A stretch of DNA of 64,000 nucleotides, from assembly GCF_900113225.1 (NCBI RefSeq), contig NZ_FOZE01000001.1:2480001-2544000 (forward strand), in the 5' to 3' direction. Below are positions 31,642-40,230 of this stretch, one piece after another; position 1 is the stretch's first letter, and each line of letters starts with the position of its first letter. The notes beneath the pieces are model-generated. The model searched no databases. It saw nothing but the letters and a program-made list of their open reading frames with translations, and was not told the origin of the DNA. This stretch comes from Mitsuaria sp. PDC51 (lineage in GTDB: Bacteria > Pseudomonadota > Gammaproteobacteria > Burkholderiales > Burkholderiaceae_C). The position numbers were made by a program, and so were the translations under genes.

Positions 31642-32274
31642 TCAGCCGATTGCCCGGCGCAGGTTCTCGCGGGCGCGTGCCTCGAGGCGCTCGCGCAGCA
31701 TCGCTGTGCTGTACAGCACCGGCCGGTCGAGGAAGGTGCGCAGGATCTGTCGACGCTTGCGGCGGAACAGGAAGCCGGGCACGAACGCGTATTCATCGCG
31801 GATCTGACGTTCGTACTCGTCGAAGCGCGGGCGCTCGGCGCCGAGGATGGCCAGGTCGATGTCCACGAGCACCTGCTCGTCGACATTGCCCGGCACGCCG
31901 TCGTGCCGCGTGACGAGCACCAGCTGCCGTACCCGCTCGGCCGCCGCGGCCGCCGCGCCGGCGCTGGTCAATGCGCGGTGCGCCCATTCGGCGCTTCGTT
32001 CCTCGTTGCCGGATCCCTTGACGTCATAGATGGCGTCGTGGAACCACAGCGCCATCTCGACCTCCTCGGGGTGCTCCGCCAGATCGCGGACCTGCTCGAG
32101 CAGCGCCAGGCATTCCTCGAGGTGCTGTTGCGTGTGGTAGTGGCGTTGCGGTTCGGCATAGCCGGCGAGCAGCTCGTCGCGCAGCGCGATGCCGTCCGGG
32201 CCGCTGGTTCCGGCGCCAGGTCCGACCAGGGCGGACCAAGCGCGCCGCCAGGAGCGTTCGAAGAGAGCGTTCAT
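31642..32274 (-). CDS. HD-domain predicted metal-dependent phosphohydrolase
   Basis: 210 residues. His and Asp ligands of an HD domain are visible: R-H-Y-H-T-Q-Q-H-L-E near residue 44 and W-F-H-D-A-I-Y-D near 76, then R-H-D-G and a later Asp cluster (D-I-D-L-A-I-L-G). This set is typical of the family annotated as predicted metal-dependent HD superfamily phosphohydrolase, whose substrates are not established. A C-terminal basic stretch (F-R-R-K-R-R-Q) is noted. It is convergent with the AhpD-like gene and lies 60 bases from the divergent dehydratase gene. Confidence 0.8.
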   Translation of the reverse strand: MNALFERSWRRAWSALVGPGAGTSGPDGIALRDELLAGYAEPQRHYHTQQHLEECLALLEQVRDLAEHPEEVEMALWFHDAIYDVKGSGNEERSAEWAHRALTSAGAAAAAAERVRQLVLVTRHDGVPGNVDEQVLVDIDLAILGAERPRFDEYERQIRDEYAFVPGFLFRRKRRQILRTFLDRPVLYSTAMLRERLEARARENLRRAIG

Positions 32275-32334
32275 GTGGGCGCGATGGTAGCGACTCCCGG
32301 GGCTCGATCGGCCACTGCCCTACGATGCGGCCCC

Positions 32335-33246
32335 ATGGCCATCCACATCACCACCCCGACCGTCGACTCCGACGCCTTCAGCATCGCCGATCAACGCGTC
32401 TGGCTCAAGCTCGAAGCCCTGCAGCCTTGCGGCTCGTTCAAGCTGCGCGGCGTCGGCCATGCCTGCGAGGTCCATGCGGCGCGCGGCGCGCAGCGATTGC
32501 TGTCGTCATCGGGCGGCAATGCTGGCATGGCGGTCGCGCATGCGGGCAGGCGGCTCGGGCTGCCGGTGGTGGTGGTCGTTCCCGAGACCACGCGAGAGTG
32601 GCCGAAGACGCTGATCCGGCGCCAGGGCGCGGAGGTCATCGTCCACGGCAAGAGCTGGATGGAGGCCAATGACTTCCTGATGGCGATGCGCCAGCCGACG
32701 GACGCGTTCATCCATCCGTTCGACGATCCACTGCTGTGGGAGGGTCACGCCACGATGATCGAGGAGGCCGCCACGCAGATGCCCAAGCCGGACGCGGTCG
32801 TGCTGTCGGTCGGTGGTGGCGGGCTGATGAGCGGCGTGCTGCAGGGGATGCATGCCGTCGGATGGAGCGACGTGCCGCTTGTCGCGGCCGAAACCGTCGG
32901 CGCGGACTCGTTGCATGCGGCCATCGCCGCGGGCGGGCTGGTGACGCTCGATGCAATCACGAGCATCGCGACCTCGCTGGGCGCACGCCGCGTCAGCGAG
33001 CAGGCCTTCGCGTGGACGAAGCGGCATGCGGTCACGGCGACCACGGTGAGCGACGCGGAGGCGGTGCAAGCTTGCCTCACCGTGGCGAAAGAGCATCGAC
33101 TGATCGTCGAACCGGCGTGCGGCGCGGCGGTCGCCGCCGCGCTGAAGCGCTCGGTGCCCGTGTTGCAGGGCGCCCGGAACGTGCTGGTGATCCTGTGCGG
33201 CGGGGCTTGTGCGACGTATGAGGATCTGCAGGTGTGGGCGGGGTGA
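32335..33246 (+). CDS. PLP-dependent L-serine/threonine dehydratase-like enzyme
   Basis: 303 residues, fold-type II PLP enzyme. Lys36 in G-S-F-K-L-R-G is the Schiff-base residue; S-S-G-G-N-A-G binds the carboxylate; V-G-G-G-G-L-M-S-G holds the PLP phosphate; a late C-G-G-A-C loop lies near the C-terminus. The length of about 300 without a regulatory ACT domain matches the catabolic serine dehydratase branch rather than biosynthetic IlvA. It would convert serine or threonine to a 2-oxo acid and ammonia in the cytoplasm. It starts 60 bases from the divergent HD gene. Confidence 0.85.
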   Translation: MAIHITTPTVDSDAFSIADQRVWLKLEALQPCGSFKLRGVGHACEVHAARGAQRLLSSSGGNAGMAVAHAGRRLGLPVVVVVPETTREWPKTLIRRQGAEVIVHGKSWMEANDFLMAMRQPTDAFIHPFDDPLLWEGHATMIEEAATQMPKPDAVVLSVGGGGLMSGVLQGMHAVGWSDVPLVAAETVGADSLHAAIAAGGLVTLDAITSIATSLGARRVSEQAFAWTKRHAVTATTVSDAEAVQACLTVAKEHRLIVEPACGAAVAAALKRSVPVLQGARNVLVILCGGACATYEDLQVWAG

Positions 33247-33260
33247 GGCGATGAAGCCGG

Positions 33261-33674
33261 CTAGGCGCCGGTGTGACGGTGCCGGCTGTCGAAGTCTTGC
33301 CTCGCTTCTCGGAAGCGGTCCGCGTTCCCGACGATCCAAGTCCACAGCGGGACCATGCGAACCAGCAGCTCCATGCCCATGTCGGTGAGCTCGTACTCGA
33401 CTCTGGGAGGCACCTCTTCAAAGTCGTGACGAAGCACCAAGCCGTCGCGTTCGAGTTGTCTCAGGGTGAGCGTCAACATGCGCTGAGTCACCCCGTGCAT
33501 GCGCCTGCCGATCTCGGCGTGGCGAAGCCTGCCATACACACCGAGGGTGTGCACCACGCCGAGTGACCAACGACTTCCGGCATGCGCGAGCACCTCGCGC
33601 CGCACGCCGTCGTCGTCATCTCGCAGACCGTCACACACGGTCTGCGAATACTGAAGGATTTCGTCTCTGTTCAC
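33261..33674 (-). CDS. HxlR-family transcriptional regulator
   Basis: 137 residues with one winged-helix domain of the HxlR type: R-W-S-L-G-V-V-H-T-L, R-L-R-H-A-E-I-G-R-R-M-H-G-V-T-Q-R-M-L-T-L-T-L-R-Q-L split over helices, and the wing L-E-R-D-G-L-V followed by P-P-R-V-E-Y-E-L-T. Such regulators often sense aldehydes or redox stress and control a divergent gene. Here the divergent gene is the NmrA-like reductase at 33767. The GTG at 33674 is the start; no good ribosome site is seen. A TGTTCA direct repeat (9-base period) overlaps the start and could be its own operator. Confidence 0.88.
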   Translation of the reverse strand: MNRDEILQYSQTVCDGLRDDDDGVRREVLAHAGSRWSLGVVHTLGVYGRLRHAEIGRRMHGVTQRMLTLTLRQLERDGLVLRHDFEEVPPRVEYELTDMGMELLVRMVPLWTWIVGNADRFREARQDFDSRHRHTGA

Positions 33675-33766
33675 AGTGTTCAGCCCTCGGTATCACGCGT
33701 GTGCCTTCTTACGTCCGCGCTCCTGCGTGACTAGACTGGCGCCACTTCCTTGCAGTGGCCTACACG

Positions 33767-34720
33767 ATGAACCGATCCGATCCTAACGCTACGTCTCAGA
33801 ACATCCTCGTCCTCGGTGCCGGAGAGCTCGGCCTGCCTGTGCTGCGCCATCTCGCTCGCCGGGCGAAAGACGTGAAGGGTGCCAGGATCAGCGTGCTGCT
33901 GCGCGCGAGCGCTGTTGAATCCAACGATCCGGGCAAGCAGCGGGATATCGGGGAGATTCGACACCTGGGCATCGAGATCGTCGTGGGCGACCTCGTGAAG
34001 AGCTCCATCGATGAACTCGCCACGGTCTTCGCGCGCTATGACACGGTCATCGGTTGCGCAGGCTACGCCGCGGGAATCGACACGCCGATGAAGCTGGCGC
34101 GAGCCGCCCTGCAGGCCCGCATCCCAAGGTATTTCCCCTGGCAGTTCGGCGTCGATTTCGACGTGATCGGCCGAGGCAGTCCACAGGACATCTTCGATGC
34201 TCAGCTGGATGTGCGCGAGTTGCTGCGCGGCCAGCAAGAGACGGAGTGGGTCATCATCTCGACCGGCATGTTCATGAGCTACCTGTTCGAGCCCGAGTTC
34301 GGCGTGGTGGATCTCCAAGCGAATGCCGTCCATGCCCTGGGCAGCCTCGACACCGCGGTGACGCTGACGACACCGGACGACATCGGCGCACTGACGGCCG
34401 AGGTCGTCTTCTCCAAGCCTCGAATCCGCGACGAGATCGTTTACCTCGCAGGCGACACTGTCACCTATGCGGAGGTGGCCGACAAGCTGCAATCGGGCCT
34501 GGGCCGCCCCTTCAGCCGCCACGAGTGGACAGAGCAGTACCTGTTGGACGAGCTGGCGCGCGACCCGAACAACATGATGCGAAAGTACCGCGCGGCTTTT
34601 GCCCAAGGACGGGGTGTGGCATGGGAGAAGAGCGGCACATTCAATCAGCACCGCGCCATTCCTGTTACTGACGTGGCGTCCTGGATCAATGCCAATCTCG
34701 CTTCGAGTCGTCGCGACTAG
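33767..34720 (+). CDS. NmrA/isoflavone-reductase-like NAD(P)-binding protein
   Basis: 317 residues with an N-terminal Rossmann fold (I-L-V-L-G-A-G-E-L-G) and the atypical-SDR layout of the NmrA/phenylcoumaran-reductase-like group (F-P-W-Q-F-G-V-D-F-D, then T-G-M-F-M-S-Y-L). The canonical catalytic Tyr/Lys pair is not obvious. Members reduce small aromatics or act as redox sensors. Control by the divergent HxlR regulator is likely. A GTG four codons upstream (33755) is an alternative start. The codon usage and GC content of this gene look slightly lower in GC than the surrounding genes, which may point to later acquisition together with hxlR. Confidence 0.75.
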   Translation: MNRSDPNATSQNILVLGAGELGLPVLRHLARRAKDVKGARISVLLRASAVESNDPGKQRDIGEIRHLGIEIVVGDLVKSSIDELATVFARYDTVIGCAGYAAGIDTPMKLARAALQARIPRYFPWQFGVDFDVIGRGSPQDIFDAQLDVRELLRGQQETEWVIISTGMFMSYLFEPEFGVVDLQANAVHALGSLDTAVTLTTPDDIGALTAEVVFSKPRIRDEIVYLAGDTVTYAEVADKLQSGLGRPFSRHEWTEQYLLDELARDPNNMMRKYRAAFAQGRGVAWEKSGTFNQHRAIPVTDVASWINANLASSRRD

Positions 34721-34743
34721 TTCGGCTTGCCGGGCGCATCCCC

Positions 34744-35178
34744 CTACATCTTCTCGCCGGGCAACTCGCTCGCGGCCTTCGCCCAGGCGATGAAGACGGC
34801 TTCGTCGAGCGGGTCCTGTTCGCTCACGTGAAGATAGCGCGCATGCGCGGTCTTCGACTCGACCGGCGGCATCGGGTCCAGCGACCTGCCGTTGAAGAAC
34901 GCCACCTTCACGTAGCGCGTCATCACGTGGATGCCGAGGAACCAGGTCTCGCCGTCCATGCCGTAGAGCGGGGAGTTGTACTTCACCGCCTTGCGGACCT
35001 CGGGCACCGCGTCGGTGACCAGCGCGTCCAGGCGCCGGACCACGATCTGCTTCCAGCCCGTGAGGGCCGCGATGTAGGCCTGCACCGGCGCGTCGCCGTG
35101 GCCCTTCGGGATCTGAGGATTGCCGCCGGCGAGCAGCACGCCCGTGGCGGCCGGGCTCGCCGTCTTCTGCTTCGTCAT
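34744..35178 (-). CDS. DUF1801 domain protein
   Basis: 144 residues. The segment V-K-Y-N-S-P-L-Y-G-M-D-G-E-T-W-F-L-G-I-H is the hallmark of the DUF1801 (YdhG/YdeI-like) fold, which binds unknown small ligands. The function is unknown; no partner gene is nearby. The ATG at 35178 is preferred over an open extension of 28 codons that is rich in Arg. Confidence 0.75.
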   Translation of the reverse strand: MTKQKTASPAATGVLLAGGNPQIPKGHGDAPVQAYIAALTGWKQIVVRRLDALVTDAVPEVRKAVKYNSPLYGMDGETWFLGIHVMTRYVKVAFFNGRSLDPMPPVESKTAHARYLHVSEQDPLDEAVFIAWAKAASELPGEKM

Positions 35179-35267
35179 GCGCGCGTCCGTCTGTCGAGGA
35201 GATCGGCGGACCTTAACACCGCCTTCACGTTGACGCCCGCTGACTGCGTCGAGCCCCCTCACCCCTT

Positions 35268-35291
35268 CCCTCTCCCCCTCGGGGGAGAGGG
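35268..35291. repeat. Intergenic palindromic repeat
   Basis: CCCTCTCCCCC and GGGGGAGAGGG are perfect 11-base arms around TC, flanked by CTCACCCC and GGGTGAA. A degenerate second copy follows at about 35342-35370 (CACTCTCGTCCCTCAGGGAG). These look like the REP-type C/T-rich palindromes scattered between genes in many high-GC bacteria. The remainder of the 355-base gap (35179-35533) holds the promoter listed next. Confidence 0.7.
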
Positions 35292-35394
35292 GGTGAATCC
35301 TGGATCGCCCCCTTGCTCTCCCTATTGCTCTCCACTCGCTCCACTCTCGTCCCTCAGGGAGAGGGAGTGAATCTGGGCGGGGATCTCACGGAGT

Positions 35395-35461
35395 GATATC
35401 GATCAGGACATCGCCGGCACTAGAAATGTGATTGGTCCGGCATCTCTGGCCTCCCTACGAT
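35395..35461 (+). promoter_or_regulatory. Arabinan-regulon promoter, copy 3 (furanose importer)
   Basis: Third copy of the 67-base layout: GATATC at 35395, GACATC at 35407, TGATTGG at 35429, CTCCCTA at 35451 and -10-like TACGAT at 35456. All four distances equal those in copies 1 and 2. The right half of the central dyad is weaker here (ATCT instead of ATCA). Leader of about 66 bases to ytfQ. Confidence 0.7.
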
Positions 35462-35533
35462 CGCTGTCACCTCACGAGGCGCGCCGGCCATCGGCGTGAC
35501 CTCCACAGCAACATCAACGAGGAGACAACGACC

Positions 35534-36508
35534 ATGAAGACGACGCGTCGTCATCTGCTGGCCATGGCCGCGCTCGGCCTGTCGCTGGCCGGCACCGCTT
35601 CCAGCGCCTTCGCCGCCGACAAGCCGCTCGTCCTGGGCTTCTCCCAGGTCGGCGCCGAGAGCGAATGGCGCACCGCCAACAGCAACTCCATCAAGGACGC
35701 CGCCAAGCAGGCCGGCATCACCCTCAAGTTCGCCGACGCCCAGCAGAAGCAGGAAAACCAGGTCAAGGCCATCCGCTCCTTCATCGCCCAGAAGGTCGAC
35801 GTCATCGCCTTCTCCCCCGTCGTCGAATCCGGCTGGGACACCGTCCTGCGCGAAGCCAAGAACGCCAAGATCCCCGTCATCCTCACCGACCGCGCCGTCA
35901 AGGTCAGCGACCCCTCGCTGTACGTGACCTTCATTGGCTCCGACTTCGTCGAGGAAGGCCGCAAGGCCGGCCGCTGGCTCGTCGACTGGGCCAAGAAGAA
36001 CGCGCCCACTGGCGAGGTCAACATCGTCGAGCTCCAGGGCACCGTCGGCTCGGCACCGGCGCTCGACCGCAAGCGCGGCTTCGAGGAAATCATCCAGGCC
36101 GAGCCGCGCCTGAAGATCGTGCGCTCCCAGTCCGGCGACTTCACCCGCGCCAAGGGCAAGGAAGTCATGGAGGCCTTCCTCAAGGCCAAGGACAAGAAGA
36201 TCCACGTCCTCTTCGCTCACAACGACGACATGGCCATCGGCGCCATCCAGGCCATCGAGGAAGCGGGCCTCAAGCCCGCCAAGGACATCGCCATCGTCTC
36301 CATCGACGGCGTGCGCGGCGCCTTCCAGGCCATGGCCGCGGGCAAGCTCAACGTCACCGTCGAGTGCAACCCGATGCTCGGCCCGCAGCTGATGCAGCTG
36401 GCCAAGGATGTCGTCGCCGGCAAGCCGGTGGCCAAGCGCATCACGACCGAGGAAGGCGTCTTCACCGCCGACGTCGCGGCCAAGGAACTCCCCAACCGCA
36501 AGTACTGA
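35534..36508 (+). CDS. ytfQ: YtfQ-like periplasmic furanose-binding protein
   Basis: 324 residues with a signal peptide (M-K-T-T-R-R-H-L-L, cleavage near A-F-A-A). After cleavage the sequence runs very close to E. coli YtfQ, the galactofuranose/arabinofuranose-preferring binding protein: G-F-S-Q-V-G-A-E-S, Q-Q-K-Q-E-N-Q-V-K-A-I-R-S-F, Q-S-G-D-F-T-R-A-K-G-K-E-V-M, A-H-N-D-D-M. It captures free furanose sugar in the periplasm for the permease encoded next. In this locus L-arabinofuranose is the likely ligand. First gene of ytfQ-ytfR-ytfT-yjfF-GH43; its stop overlaps the next ATG. Confidence 0.9.
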   Translation: MKTTRRHLLAMAALGLSLAGTASSAFAADKPLVLGFSQVGAESEWRTANSNSIKDAAKQAGITLKFADAQQKQENQVKAIRSFIAQKVDVIAFSPVVESGWDTVLREAKNAKIPVILTDRAVKVSDPSLYVTFIGSDFVEEGRKAGRWLVDWAKKNAPTGEVNIVELQGTVGSAPALDRKRGFEEIIQAEPRLKIVRSQSGDFTRAKGKEVMEAFLKAKDKKIHVLFAHNDDMAIGAIQAIEEAGLKPAKDIAIVSIDGVRGAFQAMAAGKLNVTVECNPMLGPQLMQLAKDVVAGKPVAKRITTEEGVFTADVAAKELPNRKY

Positions 36509-38028
36509 TGGACGCCCCGGCTCCGCTGCTCTCGCTCGCCGGCATCGACAAGGGCTTCCCCGGCGTGCAGGCCCTGTCCGGCGTCGGGCTGCGGCTCTTC
36601 GCCGGCGAAATCCACGCGCTGATGGGCCAGAACGGCGCCGGCAAGTCCACGCTGATCAAGGTCCTCACCGGCCTCTACGCGCCGGATGCCGGCCGCATCG
36701 AGCTCGGCGGCGCGCCCATCGCGCCGCGCTCCACCGCCGACGCGCAGGCGCTGGGCATCAGCACCGTCTACCAGGAGGTCAACCTCGTCCCCAACCTCTC
36801 GGTGGCGGAGAACCTCTTCATCGGCCGCTATCCGCGGCGCTGGGGCCAGATCGACTGGCGCCGCATGCGCGAGCGCTCGCGCCAGCTGCTGGCGGAACTG
36901 GAGCTCGACATCGACGTGGACGCGCCGCTGGCGCGTTACTCGCTGTCCATCCAGCAGATGGTGGCCATCGCGCGCGCGCTCAACATCTCGGCGCGCGTCC
37001 TCATCCTCGACGAGCCCACCTCCAGCCTCGACGAGGCCGCGGTCCAGCACCTGTTCCGCGTCATGCGCCGGCTGCGCGAGCAGGGCATGGCCCTGCTCTT
37101 CGTCACCCACTTCCTGGACCAGGTCTACGCCGTCTCCGACCGCATCACCGTCATGCGCAACGGCCGCACCGAGGGCGAGTACCTCGCCCGCGACCTCGGC
37201 CGGCTGGAACTGATCCAGAAGATGGTGGGCCCGCACGCCGCCTCGACGGCACCACCCGCGTCCTGCGCCCAGACCACCACGCCGGCCCTGACCACCCATG
37301 GCCTCGCCCGCCGCGGCGCCTTGCAGCCGCTGGACCTGGAAATCCGCGAGGGCGAGGTGCTGGGCCTGTGCGGCCTGCTGGGATCGGGCCGCACCGAGGC
37401 AGCGCGGCTGCTCTTCGGCGCGGACACCGCCGATGCCGGCGACATCGAGATCGCCGGCCAGCGCCAACGCTTCGCGTCCCCCCGACAGGCCATCGCGAAC
37501 GGCCTGGCCTTCTGCTCCGAGGACCGCAAGCTCGAGGGCGCGGTGCTGGCGCTCTCGGTGCGGGAGAACATCGTGCTTGCGCTGCAGGCGCGGCAGGGTT
37601 GGTGGCGAGCGATCCCGCTCAAGCGCCAGCAGGCGATTGCTGCCGACTACGTCCAGCGCCTGGGCATCAAGACGGCGGACATCGAGACGCCGATCGGCCT
37701 GCTCTCCGGCGGCAATCAACAGAAGGCTTTGCTGGCCCGCTGGCTGCTGACGCAGCCGCGGCTGTTGATCCTGGACGAGCCGACGCGCGGCATCGACGTT
37801 CGCGCGAAGGAGGAGATCATGGACGAGGTCCGTCGCCTGTGCGCCGAGGGCAACGACGAGGACCGCCGCATGGCCGTCCTGTTCATTTCGTCCGAGCTCC
37901 CCGAGGTCCTGCGCTGCAGCGATCGTGTCGTCGTCCTGCGCGACCGCCGCGCGATCGGCACCTACGAACGGGGCCAGCTCGACGAACGCTCGGTCCTCGA
38001 AGTGATCGCCGCCGATGGTCCTCGGTAG
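36508..38028 (+). CDS. ytfR: YtfR-like sugar ABC transporter ATPase (two-domain)
   Basis: 506 residues with two ATPase domains, as usual for ribose/galactofuranose-type importers. Domain one has a normal Walker A (G-Q-N-G-A-G-K-S-T) but a degenerate signature (Y-S-L-S-I-Q-Q-M) before the Walker B I-L-D-E-P-T. Domain two has a degenerate Walker A (G-L-L-G-S-G-R-T-E) and an intact signature L-S-G-G-N-Q-Q-K. This complementary asymmetry is characteristic of the family, so one composite active site does the work. The ATG overlaps the ytfQ stop. A 108-base gap follows before ytfT, with a short stem near 38087 that could modulate expression of the permease genes. Confidence 0.92.
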   Translation: MDAPAPLLSLAGIDKGFPGVQALSGVGLRLFAGEIHALMGQNGAGKSTLIKVLTGLYAPDAGRIELGGAPIAPRSTADAQALGISTVYQEVNLVPNLSVAENLFIGRYPRRWGQIDWRRMRERSRQLLAELELDIDVDAPLARYSLSIQQMVAIARALNISARVLILDEPTSSLDEAAVQHLFRVMRRLREQGMALLFVTHFLDQVYAVSDRITVMRNGRTEGEYLARDLGRLELIQKMVGPHAASTAPPASCAQTTTPALTTHGLARRGALQPLDLEIREGEVLGLCGLLGSGRTEAARLLFGADTADAGDIEIAGQRQRFASPRQAIANGLAFCSEDRKLEGAVLALSVRENIVLALQARQGWWRAIPLKRQQAIAADYVQRLGIKTADIETPIGLLSGGNQQKALLARWLLTQPRLLILDEPTRGIDVRAKEEIMDEVRRLCAEGNDEDRRMAVLFISSELPEVLRCSDRVVVLRDRRAIGTYERGQLDERSVLEVIAADGPR

Positions 38029-38136
38029 CAAAACCGTTGAAGGAAGGTGGTGGTTGGGGACGGCAGTGCGTGGGGTTTTGGCGCTTGCCGCCAAGGCCCC
38101 ATGCACTGGCGGCCAACGCCCGGACCGCGGCAGTGA

Positions 38137-39213
38137 ATGCCAGAGCGCATGAATCGAAAGACTTCTGTGACAGACGCCCTCCCCCTGAGCGCTCTCCCGA
38201 CGCCGAAGCGTCGACGCGTTTTCGCCCTCATGGCCGAGCACCCTTTGCTCCGCCCGATTGCCGCGCTATTCATCCTGCTGCTGATCGACGTGATCCTGCT
38301 GCCGGGTTTCTGGCACCTCGAGATCAAGGACGGCCACCTGTACGGCCCGCTGATCGACATCCTGAACCGCGCTGCGCCCTTGATGCTGGCGGCTTTGGGC
38401 ATGAGCCTGGTGATCGCGACGCGCGGGATTGACGTGTCGATCGGCGCCGTCGTGGCGATCGCCGCGACGGTGGCGGCGATGCTGGTCAACGGTGACCAGC
38501 CCCTGGTGCTGGCCTATGCCGGCGCGCTCGGCGCCGCACTGCTGTGCGGGGTCTGGAACGGCGTGCTGGTGGCCGGCCTGAAGCTGCAGCCGATCATCGC
38601 GACCCTGATCCTGATGGTGGCGGGCCGCGGCTTGGCGCAGCTGCTGTCGGACGGCCAGATCCTGACCGTCTACCGCGACGATTTCTTCGTGCTGGGCGGC
38701 GGCTACCTGCTGGGACTGCCGGTGTCGCTGTGGGTGGTGGCGGCCCTCTCGCTTGCCACCATCGCGCTGCTGCGCAAGACCGCGCTGGGCCTGTTCATCC
38801 AGGCCGTGGGCCTCAACCCGGTCGCATCGCGCCTGGCGGGCCTGCGCACCGCGACGCTGATCTTCGGCACCTATGTCTTCGCCGCCGGCTGCGCGGGCCT
38901 GGCCGGCCTGATGATCGCGTCCAACATCAAGAGCGCCGACGCCAACAACGCCGGCCTGCTGCTGGAGCTCGACGCCATCCTGGCCGTGACGCTGGGTGGC
39001 GCCTCGCTGGCCGGCGGCCGCTACCACCTGGCCGGCGCGCTCATCGGCGCCCTGATCATCCAGACCTTGACGACGACGATCTACTCGCTGGGCGTGCCGC
39101 CCGAGGTGAACATGGTGGTCAAGGCCATCGTCGTGTTCCTGCTCTGCATCCTGCAATCGAGCGAGCTGCAGCCAATGCTGCGCCGGCTCGCCCCGCGCGG
39201 AGGCGCCCGATGA
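38137..39213 (+). CDS. ytfT: YtfT-like sugar ABC transporter permease
   Basis: 358 residues with about ten membrane helices after a basic N-terminal tail. The segment M-L-A-A-L-G-M-S-L-V-I-A-T-R-G-I-D-V-S-I-G-A-V-V-A split across two helices is the conserved region of ribose-type permeases. It pairs with YjfF to form the heterodimeric channel. Three in-frame ATGs (38137, 38149, 38230) are possible; the first is listed, and the basic tail makes 38149 nearly as likely. The stop overlaps the ATG of yjfF. Confidence 0.88.
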   Translation: MPERMNRKTSVTDALPLSALPTPKRRRVFALMAEHPLLRPIAALFILLLIDVILLPGFWHLEIKDGHLYGPLIDILNRAAPLMLAALGMSLVIATRGIDVSIGAVVAIAATVAAMLVNGDQPLVLAYAGALGAALLCGVWNGVLVAGLKLQPIIATLILMVAGRGLAQLLSDGQILTVYRDDFFVLGGGYLLGLPVSLWVVAALSLATIALLRKTALGLFIQAVGLNPVASRLAGLRTATLIFGTYVFAAGCAGLAGLMIASNIKSADANNAGLLLELDAILAVTLGGASLAGGRYHLAGALIGALIIQTLTTTIYSLGVPPEVNMVVKAIVVFLLCILQSSELQPMLRRLAPRGGAR

Positions 39214-40193
39214 CTCCCCTCGTCCTCTTCCAGCGCTGGCTCCGCCAACCCGCCTTCAGCGCGCAGGTCACCGTCGTGCTGCTGCTCGCGCTGATCGCCG
39301 CCGGCGGCGCCCACTACACCGGCTTCGCCGCGCCGCAGGTGATGCTCAACCTCATCATCGACAACGCCTATCTGCTGGTGCTGGCCGTCGGCATGAGCCT
39401 GGTGATCCTGTCGGGCGGCATCGACCTGTCGGTCGGCGCGGTGCTGGCGCTGGCCACGACCGTCGCCGCCTGGCTGCTGCATCACGCCCACTGGCCGGCC
39501 TGGGCCGTCATCGCGCTCGTGCTCGGCGGCGGCGCGGCCTTCGGCGTGCTGCAGGGCGCGCTCATCCATGCGTTCCGGCTGCAGCCCTTCATCGTGACGC
39601 TGGCCGGCATGTTCCTCGCGCGCGGCCTGTGCTATCTGATCAGCGTCGATTCGATCACCATCGACGATCCCACCTTCGTGCTGGTATCCCAGACGCAATG
39701 GGCGGTGCCCGGCGGCTTCATCTCGCCCAGCGCCGCGATCGCGGTGGCGGTGCTGGTGGCGGGGATCTGGCTGGCGCACCGCAGCGCCTTCGGGCGCGCC
39801 GTCTACGCGCTGGGCGGCAACGAGCAGTCGGCGCTGATGATGGGCCTGCCGGTCGGGCGCACCAAGCTGATGGTGTACGGCCTGAGCGGCCTGTGCGCCG
39901 CCCTCGCCGGCCTGCTCTTCGCGTTCTACATGCTCAGCGGCTACGGCCTGCATGCGCAGGGCGCGGAGCTGGACGCGATCGCCGCGGTGGTCATCGGCGG
40001 CACGATGCTCAGCGGCGGCTATGGCTACGTCGCCGGTGCGCTGTCGGGCGTGCTGGTGCTGGGAGTGATCCAGACGCTGATCGCCTTCGACGGCACGCTC
40101 AGCTCCTGGTGGACCAAGATCGTCATCGGCGCGCTGCTGTTCGTGTTCTGCGTCGTGCAGCGCCTGCTGGCGCGGCCCGCGGGCCAGGCTTGA
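39210..40193 (+). CDS. yjfF: YjfF-like sugar ABC transporter permease
   Basis: 327 residues, about ten membrane helices. The conserved region V-L-A-V-G-M-S-L-V-I-L-S-G-G-I-D-L-S-V-G-A-V (in two helices) and G-G-N-E-Q-S-A-L-M-M-G-L-P-V match the YjfF half of the galactofuranose importer. The ATGA overlap with ytfT indicates coupled translation and a 1:1 heterodimer. It is followed after 37 bases by a secreted GH43 gene, which links uptake of monosaccharide to its release. Confidence 0.9.
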   Translation: MTPLVLFQRWLRQPAFSAQVTVVLLLALIAAGGAHYTGFAAPQVMLNLIIDNAYLLVLAVGMSLVILSGGIDLSVGAVLALATTVAAWLLHHAHWPAWAVIALVLGGGAAFGVLQGALIHAFRLQPFIVTLAGMFLARGLCYLISVDSITIDDPTFVLVSQTQWAVPGGFISPSAAIAVAVLVAGIWLAHRSAFGRAVYALGGNEQSALMMGLPVGRTKLMVYGLSGLCAALAGLLFAFYMLSGYGLHAQGAELDAIAAVVIGGTMLSGGYGYVAGALSGVLVLGVIQTLIAFDGTLSSWWTKIVIGALLFVFCVVQRLLARPAGQA

Positions 40194-40230
40194 GCGGGCG
40201 TCCGACTTCAACCCTTCGATTGCTTCCCGC

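Noticed and set aside
26038-35178. The unrelated block splitting the arabinan locus as a mobile island
   Set aside because: No integrase, transposase, tRNA or flanking repeats were seen, and composition is mostly like the rest of the window.
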